Shown piece after piece: positions 18,971-26,665 of a stretch of 64,000 bases of DNA. Made by a program: the position numbers and the translations under genes. Location: NCBI RefSeq assembly GCF_000799165.1, contig NZ_JUGF01000002.1:620001-684000 (forward strand), in the 5' to 3' direction. Within the stretch, counting starts at the first letter, position 1. Every line of letters starts with the position of its first letter. A model generated the notes under the pieces. The model saw only the letters and a list, made by a program, of their open reading frames with translations, ran no database searches and had not been told where the DNA came from. Source of the DNA: Methylotenera versatilis 7 (GTDB lineage Bacteria > Pseudomonadota > Gammaproteobacteria > Burkholderiales > Methylophilaceae).

Positions 18971-19654
18971 ATGCTAATTGAAATACCTAATGTATTAACC
19001 AAACAACAAATACAGCAATGCAGGCAGTTGATGTGTGAAGCAGAATGGGTGGATGGAAATGTAACTTCCGGCACGCTGTCTGCACTGGCCAAAAATAACA
19101 TGCAGTTACCGGAAGGTTCGCCTGCGGCTAGGCAGATTGGCGATGTTATTCAAGATGCTTTGGGTTTAAATGCACTATTTATTTCAGCTGCTTTGCCGCT
19201 TAAAGTGTTTCCACCTTTATTTAACCGCTATGAGACTGGGCAAGCATTTGATACACATGTAGATAATGCAATACGCCAACTACGTGGAACGAACTTCCGC
19301 ATCCGTAGTGACTTATCGGCCACATTGTTTTTCTCTGAACCGGATGAATATGAAGGTGGGGTGTTAACAATTGAAGACGTCTTTGGATCACAAGAGGTGA
19401 AGTTGGCAGCCGGCTCTATGGTGCTTTATCCATCTAGTAGTTTGCACCATGTTACGCCAGTTGTTAGCGGCACACGGATATCTTCTTTTTTCTGGATGCA
19501 AAGCATGGTGCGGGATGATGCGCATCGCACGTTATTATTTCAATTAGATAAATCTATACAAAAACTTACCATTGACAGGGGAGGCAAAGATTTTGAGGTT
19601 GTCAGCCTTACGGGGATCTATCATAACTTGCTCAGAATGTGGGCAGATAGCTAA
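18971..19654 (+). CDS. piuC: Fe(II)/2-oxoglutarate-dependent PKHD-type hydroxylase, PiuC/YbiX-like
   Basis: Cytoplasmic 2-oxoglutarate dioxygenase-fold protein of 227 residues, the usual length for PiuC. The iron ligands are H96 and D98 ([10 protein letters not shown]) and H159 (SSLHHVTPV); R169 ([10 protein letters not shown]) would bind 2-oxoglutarate. Genes of this family regularly sit next to TonB-dependent siderophore receptors, as here, and are needed for iron or siderophore-drug uptake by a mechanism that is not settled. ATG lies after a terminator-like hairpin, with GGAG a few bases before it. It is probably iron-regulated with the receptor. Confidence 0.9.
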   Translation: MLIEIPNVLTKQQIQQCRQLMCEAEWVDGNVTSGTLSALAKNNMQLPEGSPAARQIGDVIQDALGLNALFISAALPLKVFPPLFNRYETGQAFDTHVDNAIRQLRGTNFRIRSDLSATLFFSEPDEYEGGVLTIEDVFGSQEVKLAAGSMVLYPSSSLHHVTPVVSGTRISSFFWMQSMVRDDAHRTLLFQLDKSIQKLTIDRGGKDFEVVSLTGIYHNLLRMWADS

Positions 19655-19848
19655 GACTCAAAGTCGATTGATGTAATGGGTTAGCGAGCGCGAAATACAT
19701 TAAGTTTCGAATTTATTTTAGAGGCCTGGCGGTCAGTGTTCAGTAAAATAGTTAGTGCTAATGCCGCACATCACTTTGGACTGGAACTTGCGATTCATCG
19801 ATTTTCCGCAAGAAATCTGATGTTAAGATTAAAGTTGTAACTACAATT

Positions 19849-20230
19849 TTAGGATTGTATGTTTGTAAATTCACCCTGATTGGTATAAGCAAGCAGTTTA
19901 AGTAAATCAGCTCCTTTGAGTGATAGCGCAAATTCCAAAACACCACTACCAATCACCACCGTTTCATAGTCCTTTACACGATTATCCACCAGAATTTTAA
20001 TGTCTTCTGGCAATGCGATTGGTGGGTCAGCTCCTACAACATATCCGGAACGTTCGCGCGCTAATTAGCCCCTTTGCTTCCAACAAGCAATATGCCTGCA
20101 AAACTGTAGAAGAACTCATGTCACGATTGGTACTCGTTTGCCTAACCGACGGAAGCTTATCACCGGGGCAAAGTACGCCCTCTTGAATTGACTGCGCTAT
20201 TGAATTTTCAGGGTGTTCGTAAAGTTTCAT
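19849..20230 (-). pseudogene. Remnant of MocR-type (GntR-HTH) regulator, N-terminal part with frameshift
   Basis: The reading frame from ATG 20230 gives a GntR helix-turn-helix (GVLCPGDKLPSVRQTSTNRD, then SSSTVLQAYCLLEAKGLISA). Near 20055 the frame breaks: the continuation expected in MocR/PdxR proteins, RERSGYVVGADPPIALPED, is found in another frame and runs on to a stop at 19849. The aminotransferase domain that should follow is missing. One single-base frameshift plus a 3' deletion explains it. The 190 bases between piuC and this remnant hold nothing I can support. Confidence 0.75.
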
Positions 20231-20318
20231 ACAAGTTTCTAATTTTGGATCTATAGATAGTTACAGGATAAGCATGTGCAAGTCATACATCGATTAAAGG
20301 AATGCGATTTATAAATAC

Positions 20319-20498
20319 ATGCAGAGCCAGCTGGCTGGTATGTTTATCTGGGCACAACTCCCAGCAGGACAGAATGCTGCTGAAATTGCCACATTAGCCT
20401 CATAAGAAAACATCATGCTGACACCAGATAACTTATTTAGACCCTATCAAGAGCCATCGCCTTGGTTGCGCTTCAATGCAGCACTCTACGATGATTAG
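20319..20498 (+). pseudogene. Remnant of MocR-type regulator, aminotransferase-domain C-terminus with internal stop
   Basis: On the plus strand the frame reads MQSQLAGMFIWAQLPAGQNA, matching the GGMFLWARLPAG block near the end of MocR-family regulators. After an in-frame TAA at 20403 it continues as ENIMLTPDNLFRPYQEPSPW and LRFNAALYDD to a TAG at 20496, again family-like. It is the opposite end of the same kind of gene as the minus-strand remnant 90 bases away, so one gene may have been split by a local inversion, or two related genes decayed. The bases 20499-20668 show no gene. Confidence 0.7.
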
Positions 20499-20668
20499 AG
20501 AGTTTTTGATTTCCTCAAAACAGCGATTATCTCTAAATAAATCTGGCCGCACCCTTGTCTCGTTTAAGTTAAATTGTATTTTGAATATAGCCGCCTATTT
20601 ATACATATTGACCATAAGAATGTTGTTAACTTGCACTATATGCGGGAATAGGTATATATTAAAAAGAT

Positions 20669-20689
20669 ACAGACCTGTCTGCTTATAAT
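20669..20689 (+). promoter_or_regulatory. TetR-type operator A and -10 box before ferredoxin-like gene
   Basis: ACAGACCTGTCTGC at 20669-20682 is a near palindrome with arms CAGAC and GTCTG around CT. A perfect -10 hexamer TATAAT follows at 20684-20689; the -35 (TTAAAA, 20659-20664) is weak. The operator therefore fills the promoter spacer, the position expected for a repressor. The same 13-base core recurs at 21018. Confidence 0.7.
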
Positions 20690-20716
20690 TGTTTGCCATT
20701 TAAAGGACGATTGCCA

Positions 20717-21001
20717 ATGGATCTTTCTAATAAAAAATTGCCCCCAACACTGCTTGTCTGTATGCAAAAACGATATGCGCCTAATCCTGAATGTTGTGCA
20801 AATAACGGCAGTTTAGAAATCCTGATGGAATTACAACAAAAATCAAAACTAATGAACGTGGATATACATGTAATGAAATCTAGCTGCATGATGATGTGTG
20901 AAATTGGTCCCAACATCAGGCTTACGACGAACGGAAAGGTTTGGAATAAAGTAACCAGCCAGATGATTGAAGTTATTTTGGAGGAGTGCAAGCAAAGATA
21001 A
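20717..21001 (+). CDS. Thioredoxin-like [2Fe-2S] ferredoxin-domain protein
   Basis: Small soluble protein of 94 residues of the (2Fe-2S) ferredoxin-domain family with thioredoxin fold (COG3411-like). LLVCMQKRYAPNPECCANNG and the later SSCMMMCEIGP give the C-x(10-11)-C and C-x3-C pattern of cluster ligands. The ATG at 20717 has AAAGGA ten bases upstream; a longer frame from TTG 20693 is ruled out because the predicted transcript starts about 20696. Operator A controls it. It may carry electrons for, or sense redox with, the neighbouring genes; no partner is proven. Confidence 0.8.
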   Translation: MDLSNKKLPPTLLVCMQKRYAPNPECCANNGSLEILMELQQKSKLMNVDIHVMKSSCMMMCEIGPNIRLTTNGKVWNKVTSQMIEVILEECKQR

Positions 21002-21007
21002 AACTTA

Positions 21008-21036
21008 TTGCAAATGAACAGACCTGTCTGTACAAT
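21008..21036 (+). promoter_or_regulatory. Promoter with TetR-type operator B before 4-TM protein gene
   Basis: -35 TTGCAA (21008-21013), 17-base spacer, -10 TACAAT (21031-21036). ACAGACCTGTCTGT (21018-21031) fills the spacer and is identical over 13 bases to operator A. Binding there would block RNA polymerase. Confidence 0.75.
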
Positions 21037-21079
21037 TAATTTGTAACAAATTATTTCAATTACAAATAGGGAGAAAGAC

Positions 21080-21472
21080 ATGGAAGTATTATTGTTCGGT
21101 GCTGTTGCCTGTGTTGTTGCATTGATTTCCTCAGCTTGGCTGATGACATTCGCAAAGTGGTTTCCAATCAACGGTGTTGATGCGTTCGTCATTGACTATA
21201 AAACTTTAATCAGAGCACACGTAGACTACGCATTAATGGCGTTATTTGGGCTTGGATTTTATGGAACGGGAATTGAATTGCCGACAATCGCTTGTTGGTG
21301 TTTAGCTATTGGCGGCTTCACTAACCCCACAATATTTACTATCGCGGCATTTGACACAGAGTTTTGGTCTAAAATGAAATGGAAAGTATTTACTGCAGTT
21401 AGTTTTATGCTTACCACCATCGGTTTTCTTTGGATTGCTTACGCATTATTTGTGCATGCCATGTCACATTAA
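21080..21472 (+). CDS. Unknown four-helix inner-membrane protein
   Basis: Membrane protein of 130 residues with four predicted transmembrane helices at about residues 2-23, 47-66, 68-90 and 99-124, and a short polar loop FPINGVDAFVIDYKTLIRAH after helix 1. GGGAGA lies before the ATG. I do not recognise the family with confidence; the layout is faintly like small four-helix mutase or quinone-site proteins, but no motif settles it. It has its own promoter with operator B, so it is probably co-regulated with the ferredoxin-like gene upstream and by the TetR protein downstream. Confidence 0.75.
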   Translation: MEVLLFGAVACVVALISSAWLMTFAKWFPINGVDAFVIDYKTLIRAHVDYALMALFGLGFYGTGIELPTIACWCLAIGGFTNPTIFTIAAFDTEFWSKMKWKVFTAVSFMLTTIGFLWIAYALFVHAMSH

Positions 21473-21503
21473 GTACAACTTTAAATCATGAATTGAGGTT
21501 GAT

Positions 21504-21629
21504 ATGTTCATCTATTCGAAATTAAAGTTCGGTCAAAATTCTATGCAACACAATATTCATGCACTACAAGATAAGATTTCAGAAATAAAAGACGTGCTCT
21601 TTGATGTTTACTTATCTTTGTTTGAGTAA
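21504..21629 (+). CDS. Possible 41-residue small protein
   Basis: ATG 21504 is preceded at good spacing by GAGG (21495-21498) and opens a 41-codon frame (MFIYSKLKFGQNSMQHNIHA, then a helical LQDKISEIKDVLFDVY). It lies 31 bases after the 4-TM gene and could be the last gene of that transcript. No family is recognised. A second short frame at 21659-21814 lacks a ribosome-binding site and is not called. Confidence 0.35.
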   Translation: MFIYSKLKFGQNSMQHNIHALQDKISEIKDVLFDVYLSLFE

Positions 21630-21929
21630 AACTTAATATGTAAATGCGGCAAAAATTGATGGCATTGAAATTAACGCTAGAAGATCTTTGCCGCAAGCAT
21701 GCGCGAGATGAGATTGGTTATCGCAAGTCCCAGCTTATGTATAAGCCGCACTCTTCCGCCTCAGTAAAAAGCATAGGCGCCCCAAAGTGGGCGCTGATAT
21801 TCGCTGCATTTTAAAAACTGATATATGCTATAAAGTTAAAGCGAAAAGAATTAATTATGCAGTACGCAGTTTTAGTAGCTCCTCATTCCGAATGGCCTTT
21901 ACCCTGATTACGTTGATTTTAAACATTTG

Positions 21930-22679
21930 ATGACAAGTAAATTACTACAATCTATTGAACTAAAAAGCGCTATTGCTGCGAGCGGTAATAATCCTATCGA
22001 TCGTATTTCGAGCTTTGCGGACATTTTGTCCAAACTAAGTGGCAATCCCGATAGGTATGAAGCATTGCGCAAATTAGCTGAGAATCTTGACTCTGAAGAT
22101 GTTAACTCTTTAAGAGGTTTGATTTTTGAAGAGGTTAGAAAATTAAAATATCTCAACGCAATAGAGGTCACTGAGCAAATATTATTTTTAATCATCGGCG
22201 CACTAAAGCTGGATGCTAAACATGGATCTTTTACGGATCCTTGGTATTTAGCCAATTTAAGTATCAAGTCTTTAATTAAGAAAAACAATAAATTTAATAG
22301 TTTTAAATACACTTTTCTCAGTTTGGTTTTTTTATCAATTGGAGCATTACTTTGGTTTGCAGGTACAAAATATAACACTGACCATCGTTCAAGTAATTCA
22401 CCAGCTCTACATTTCAACGAGTTAATTCCTTTGCCAGAGCCCGTTCTGAATCCCTATATTCCCAGTCATTTTTATTCATTAAAAGCGCATATGGACAAGA
22501 CTACCTGTCAATTTCCGCAAGCAGCGATGCTACCTGCTGACCAAAGAGCTGCCTTTCTAAATTTTATAAATACGGGGAAGATTGCTTTAGAAGAACTGTC
22601 AAATTTACAAAAAGCACTTACGCGCGTAAACTGCGACTACACGCCATTGACATCCCGATTGATACCGGTGAATAAATAG
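21930..22679 (+). CDS. Unknown single-pass membrane protein upstream of tetR
   Basis: Protein of 249 residues with no family I recognise. The N-terminal 120 residues are helical and charged (KLSGNPDRYEALRKLAENLD), probably cytoplasmic. One transmembrane helix lies at about residues 126-146 (LSLVFLSIGALLWFAG). The remaining 100 residues should be periplasmic and contain two cysteines (TTCQFPQAAM and RVNCDYTPL) that could form a disulfide. ATG 21930 follows an in-frame TTG; neither has a strong ribosome-binding site. Only eight bases separate its stop from the TetR gene, so both are probably one operon. Confidence 0.65.
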   Translation: MTSKLLQSIELKSAIAASGNNPIDRISSFADILSKLSGNPDRYEALRKLAENLDSEDVNSLRGLIFEEVRKLKYLNAIEVTEQILFLIIGALKLDAKHGSFTDPWYLANLSIKSLIKKNNKFNSFKYTFLSLVFLSIGALLWFAGTKYNTDHRSSNSPALHFNELIPLPEPVLNPYIPSHFYSLKAHMDKTTCQFPQAAMLPADQRAAFLNFINTGKIALEELSNLQKALTRVNCDYTPLTSRLIPVNK

Positions 22680-22687
22680 AGAAGCAA

Positions 22688-23257
22688 GTGGTCACTGTAG
22701 ATATGAAGTCTAAAATTCTTGGAACTGCTGCGATGTTATTCGAGTCGCGAGGAATTAATGCGTCCGGTATTGATACAATCATTGCGGAAACTGGTGTTGC
22801 AAAATCTACTTTGTATAGACATTTCCCAAGTAAAGATCTTTTGATCATTGCATTTTTAAGAAACAAGGCAGATACATTTTTTGATTGGCTAAAATCTGGA
22901 CTCGTCAGTCAGGAAGCCAAGAAAAATGACAAGTTAACTCAGCTATGTGACTTGCTAGAAGAATGGATATCAACACCTGAATACAGAAGTTTACCTTTTC
23001 ATATAGCGACTATCGAATTTCCCGATCCAAATCACCCTGTAAATCAATTTTCCACTGTTCTAGCCAAAGAATTACAAAGCTTCCTCTGTGTTATCGCTGA
23101 AGAAGCAAAGGTTAAGGATCCTATGTCTTTGGGGCTTCAGCTTACGATGCTCTTTGAAGGCGCCTCATTAGTAGAAAAAATGTCACCAGGCTCAGGCGCT
23201 GCATCTCGAGCTAAAAGTGCTGCATTAATTATTATCAAGGCTTCACGTCAAAAATAA
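22688..23257 (+). CDS. TetR-family transcriptional regulator next to xoxF
   Basis: Regulator of 189 residues. The N-terminal TetR helix-turn-helix reads LGTAAMLFESRGINASGID, then ETGVAKSTLYRHFPSKDLL. The C-terminal ligand domain shows no known ligand signature. The start is GTG 22688 with GAGAAG upstream; ATG 22703 is the alternative. It sits between the unknown membrane protein and xoxF, all on the plus strand. The repeated palindrome at 20669, 21018, 23363 and 23400 is a plausible binding site, which would make it a repressor of the ferredoxin-like and 4-TM genes and a regulator of xoxF. Confidence 0.88.
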   Translation: MVTVDMKSKILGTAAMLFESRGINASGIDTIIAETGVAKSTLYRHFPSKDLLIIAFLRNKADTFFDWLKSGLVSQEAKKNDKLTQLCDLLEEWISTPEYRSLPFHIATIEFPDPNHPVNQFSTVLAKELQSFLCVIAEEAKVKDPMSLGLQLTMLFEGASLVEKMSPGSGAASRAKSAALIIIKASRQK

Positions 23258-23350
23258 TTTTTTGATTAATTTTATATATTTTTAAATATATTATTAATCA
23301 ATAAGTTATATCTAAATGCAACTCCTTTGTAACAAATTGTAAATAAACGC

Positions 23351-23413
23351 TTGCCAAACGATACAGATCTGTCCTAAACTACGTTTACTATTAATAGAGA
23401 CAGACATGTCCGT
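23351..23413 (+). promoter_or_regulatory. xoxF promoter region with two TetR-type operators (C and D)
   Basis: Operator C, ACAGATCTGTCCTA (23363-23376), and operator D, ACAGACATGTCCGT (23400-23413), match the A/B sites at 11-12 of 14 positions and are 37 bases apart. A possible promoter is TTGCCA (23351-23356) and TAAACT (23375-23380), which places C in the spacer as at the other two genes, and D just downstream of the start. The leader to the xoxF ATG would be about 140 bases. Confidence 0.55.
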
Positions 23414-23528
23414 CCTGTTTATGATGGCAAGGAATTTCATTTAATAGGCAAGTAATTGAAGTTCTTTGATTCAAGCTTTAAGCATCTAGCGAATTTAAAG
23501 AATTCTTTTGAACTAAATGGAGATAATC

Positions 23529-25406
23529 ATGAAAATTAAAAAAGTTAACTTAGCTTTAGGATTGGTTGCAAGCGTAGCATTGGCCATGCCGATGGTAGCT
23601 CTTGCAGCAGCAGATCAAGAAGCGGCAATGAAAGATCCGAATAACTGGGCGCATCCACGTGGTCAGCACGACAACCAAGGCTATAGTAAACTAGCTCAGA
23701 TTAATAAAGCTAACGTAAAAAATCTTAAAGCTGCCTGGACATTCTCAACCGGTGTAAACCGTGGCCATGAAGGCTCACCAGTGGTTATTGGCAACATGCT
23801 GTATGTCCACACAGCATTCCCAAACAACGTATACGCATTAGATTTAAACGATAACCAAAAAATCGTTTGGTCCTATTTCCCAAAACAAGACCCGTCAGTA
23901 CAAGCAATTATGTGCTGCGATGTAGTAAACCGTGGTCTTGGTTATGGCGATGGTAAAATATTCTTACAACAAGCAGATGGCACCCTAGTTGCTCTTAATG
24001 CTAAAAGTGGTGAAAAAGTTTGGGATGTTAAAGTTTTAGATCCTAAAATTGGCGCATCAAATACAAACGCTCCACACATTGTGAAAGATAAAGTTTTAAC
24101 CGGTTGTTCAGGTGCAGAGTTTGGTGTACGTTGTTATTTCAGCGCATATAACATTAAAGATGGTTCATTGGCTTGGCGTGCATACCATACAGGCCCAGAT
24201 AGTGACATCTTACTAGGTGCGGATTTTAATAAAGAAAATCCTGCATATAGTGCTTTATCAGTTTATCAAGACGTAAACGGCGGTAACAAAATTGGCGGCT
24301 CGTTCAAAGCAATTCCAGCCGACCAACTAAAAGTTGGCGAAAAAGAACTAGGCGTACGCACATGGTTGAAACCACAGGCAGTTAAAGATGGCTGGCAACA
24401 TGGTGGTGCTTCAATCTGGGGCTGGTGGCCATATGATGCTAAAACTAATTTAATTTATTACGGTACTGCCAACCCTTCAGTTTGGAACCCAGATGTCCGT
24501 CCAGGCGACAACAAATGGTCTATGACTATTTTTGCCCGGGACTTAGATACCGGTATGGCTAGATGGGGTTATCAAATGACGCCACATGACGAGTGGGATT
24601 ACGATGGTATTAACGAAGTAATCTTGTTTGACAAAGGTGGCAAAACATACGCATGGCACCATGACCGTAACGGTTTTGCGTATACATTCGTTGCCGGTAC
24701 AGGTACGTTGGTTGCTGCAGAAAAAGTACATCCATTCGTTAACTGGGCTACGCATGTGGACTTGAAAACAGGCATACCACATAAAGACGCTAAATACTCA
24801 ACTCACCAAGACTACAATGCTAAAGGCATCTGCCCGGCTGCATTGGGTACTAAAGACCAACAACCAGCGGCTTACTCACCAAAAACTGGTTTGATGTATT
24901 CTCCATTGAACCACGTATGTATGACATACGAACCGGTAGAGTCTAAATACGTTGCTGGTCAACCATGGGTTGGTGCGACATTAACCATGTTTGCTGGTCC
25001 TGACGGCGTGATGGGTGGTTTTGCTGCATATGATCCAATGACCAACAAAAAAGTTTGGTACAACAAAGAGAAATTCTCTGCTTGGGGCGGCGCTTTAACG
25101 ACGGCTTCAAACCTAGTGTTCTACGGCACACTAGACCGTTGGTTCAAAGCAGTTGACGCACAATCAGGTAAAGAACTTTGGAAATTCCAAGTAGGTTCTG
25201 GCGTGATTGGTAATGCATTCACATACGGCAACAAAGGCAAGCAATACGTAGGCGTGCTATCAGGTATCGGTGGCTGGGCTGGTGTGGCGATGAACCTTGG
25301 TTTGACTAATGACACAGATGCACTGGGTGCTGCTGGTGGTTATAAAGAACTAACTCAACACAACGCTGCTCCTGGAGCTGGTAATTTGAACGTATTCAGC
25401 TTGTAA
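23529..25406 (+). CDS. xoxF: XoxF-type PQQ- and lanthanide-dependent methanol dehydrogenase
   Basis: Periplasmic quinoprotein oxidising methanol to formaldehyde or formate, 625 residues with a signal peptide cleaved near VALA/AADQ. PQQ-propeller features include HEGSPVVIG, adjacent cysteines C129-C130, CSGAEFG, a GTANPSVWNPD block, and PHDEWDYDGINE at about residues 353-362; the second aspartate of DYD marks lanthanide-type XoxF, where calcium MxaF has alanine. A longer segment around GADFNKENPAYSALSVYQD fits the XoxF4-like type of Methylophilaceae, by inference. GGAG six bases before ATG 23529 fixes the start. No cytochrome xoxG or xoxJ follows; a terminator does. Regulation by the adjacent TetR is likely. 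Confidence 0.95.
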   Translation: MKIKKVNLALGLVASVALAMPMVALAAADQEAAMKDPNNWAHPRGQHDNQGYSKLAQINKANVKNLKAAWTFSTGVNRGHEGSPVVIGNMLYVHTAFPNNVYALDLNDNQKIVWSYFPKQDPSVQAIMCCDVVNRGLGYGDGKIFLQQADGTLVALNAKSGEKVWDVKVLDPKIGASNTNAPHIVKDKVLTGCSGAEFGVRCYFSAYNIKDGSLAWRAYHTGPDSDILLGADFNKENPAYSALSVYQDVNGGNKIGGSFKAIPADQLKVGEKELGVRTWLKPQAVKDGWQHGGASIWGWWPYDAKTNLIYYGTANPSVWNPDVRPGDNKWSMTIFARDLDTGMARWGYQMTPHDEWDYDGINEVILFDKGGKTYAWHHDRNGFAYTFVAGTGTLVAAEKVHPFVNWATHVDLKTGIPHKDAKYSTHQDYNAKGICPAALGTKDQQPAAYSPKTGLMYSPLNHVCMTYEPVESKYVAGQPWVGATLTMFAGPDGVMGGFAAYDPMTNKKVWYNKEKFSAWGGALTTASNLVFYGTLDRWFKAVDAQSGKELWKFQVGSGVIGNAFTYGNKGKQYVGVLSGIGGWAGVAMNLGLTNDTDALGAAGGYKELTQHNAAPGAGNLNVFSL

Positions 25407-25493
25407 ATTTAAAAGCAGGATTAACAGTAATAGTTAACCTGTACACAGTTTCTTATATCAAATTTTTCTCCAAAGGGGTTTGATACTAAGGGT

Positions 25494-25525
25494 TCCCTCT
25501 CTTAATCGAGAGGGATTTTTTTATT
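25494..25525 (+). terminator. xoxF terminator
   Basis: Perfect eight-base stem TCCCTCTC (25494-25501) and GAGAGGGA (25508-25515), six-base loop, then seven T. Shows that xoxF is transcribed without downstream genes. Confidence 0.9.
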
Positions 25526-25611
25526 TAAAATTTACAAGTTACAGTGTTTGTTTTGCTAAGGTTTGCATAAAACATTTTACTGAAGAGCGAGTGGCTGCTT
25601 TGGGCCGATAA

Positions 25612-25713
25612 CTGATACTTCATTTAGATAATCATTGGGTAGAGCAGATAGGTCTCGATCCTGGTAACTATGGAACTCACACAATGAGAGAACTAAAGCA
25701 TCACTCATTAATT
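25612..25713 (+). pseudogene. Remnant of tyrosine recombinase (integrase) C-terminal region
   Basis: A short plus-strand frame reads HLDNHWVEQIGLDPGNYGTH followed by TMRELKHHSLI, close to the YGTHTMRRTKASLIY block that holds the catalytic histidine and arginine of phage-type integrases. It has no start, and the downstream catalytic tyrosine region is absent; the end runs into the 3' end of iclR. It marks an old mobile-element event between xoxF and iclR. The rest of 25407-25712 holds only the xoxF terminator. Confidence 0.55.
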
Positions 25714-26504
25714 CAAACCTTAAACAATAAATCTTCGATTATTTTGGCTGATTTTTTTAACTCTAAAATGCAATGTTGCCTTTGTTGTTCGGATAACCAT
25801 CCTGTTAAAAATGTCGTGCCGATTGCGGCTATTGGATAATCTGATGCATCTACAATTGCGACGCCAATGCCACTCGTTGTCCTATCAAGGATGATGTTGT
25901 CATAAGTTCCAAAACCATTTTTCAACGCAGCTTTAACGCTTTCCCTAAAGCCGGTTTCATCAAATCCCTCTATACGATGGTATCTGGGTAAATTGGCTTC
26001 GATGATTTCATAGACTTCTGTTGCGGGCATGCGAGCCATAATACCTAAACAGCTTTGTGACATACCAAATGGCCCGCGTAAACCTACACCTCCCGTGCCA
26101 ATTTGAATTTGAGATTTACTTTCATATTTGCCTATACATACCATGTCCAAGCCAATTCTTACAGTTAAATAAACCACTTGATTCAATTTCTCGGCCAGTA
26201 AACCTAGCTCCGTTTCCGCGGTACGCTCTAATGGGTTGCGTGCAATGGCAGAATAGCCTAGTGCCGCAAGGCCTGGCCCTAGGTTAAATCGGTTACTTTG
26301 CTGATCTTTCACCACCCAACCAAGCTCAATCAGCGCATCTAATGATCTAACAACGGTAGTGCGAGGTAAGGATTCCCGCGTGATCAGTTCCGTCAATAAA
26401 CTTCCTTTTCTAGAGCCTCTAGCTATTGCGCTCAGGATAATAGCGGCACGAGGCAGGCTGCCAGCTTTATCGCTCGAAAGTACTTTAAGTTTAGACTTGG
26501 TCAC
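25713..26504 (-). CDS. IclR-family transcriptional regulator
   Basis: Regulator of 263 residues. The N-terminal winged helix has RESLPRTTVVRSLDALIELG; the C-terminal effector domain has GVGLRGPFGMSQSCLGIMAR and SDYPIAAIGTTFLTGWLS. It is divergent from the sodium:solute symporter operon, which is its probable target, with a perfect palindrome ACCGATTATCGGT 25 bases before its start. Effector unknown; it may be the transported compound. Confidence 0.9.
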   Translation of the reverse strand: MTKSKLKVLSSDKAGSLPRAAIILSAIARGSRKGSLLTELITRESLPRTTVVRSLDALIELGWVVKDQQSNRFNLGPGLAALGYSAIARNPLERTAETELGLLAEKLNQVVYLTVRIGLDMVCIGKYESKSQIQIGTGGVGLRGPFGMSQSCLGIMARMPATEVYEIIEANLPRYHRIEGFDETGFRESVKAALKNGFGTYDNIILDRTTSGIGVAIVDASDYPIAAIGTTFLTGWLSEQQRQHCILELKKSAKIIEDLLFKV

Positions 26505-26528
26505 AATAGTTTCCCGCTAAGAATATTA

Positions 26529-26541
26529 ACCGATTATCGGT
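26529..26541. promoter_or_regulatory. Perfect 13-base palindrome, probable IclR operator
   Basis: ACCGAT-T-ATCGGT lies in the 161-base gap between iclR and the symporter genes, 25 bases before the iclR start codon. Size and position fit an autoregulatory IclR-family site. Confidence 0.55.
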
Positions 26542-26665
26542 CATTTATTTTCCCCCTTAAATTGACTATATTTATTCATTTTAATAACATATTTAAGCAT
26601 TGTCTAAATGATTATTAAAAGTAAATGACTGAATAGTAGATATAGAAATTATAAAAGGAAATGTA

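Noticed and set aside
20693-20716. TTG start extending the ferredoxin-like gene by eight codons
   Set aside because: It would lie upstream of the transcript start predicted from TATAAT at 20684-20689, and the ATG 20717 has a clear ribosome-binding site.
21659-21814. Open frame of 51 codons after the 4-TM gene
   Set aside because: No ribosome-binding site, no recognisable family, and its end contains a GCGCCC/GGGCGC hairpin; insufficient support.
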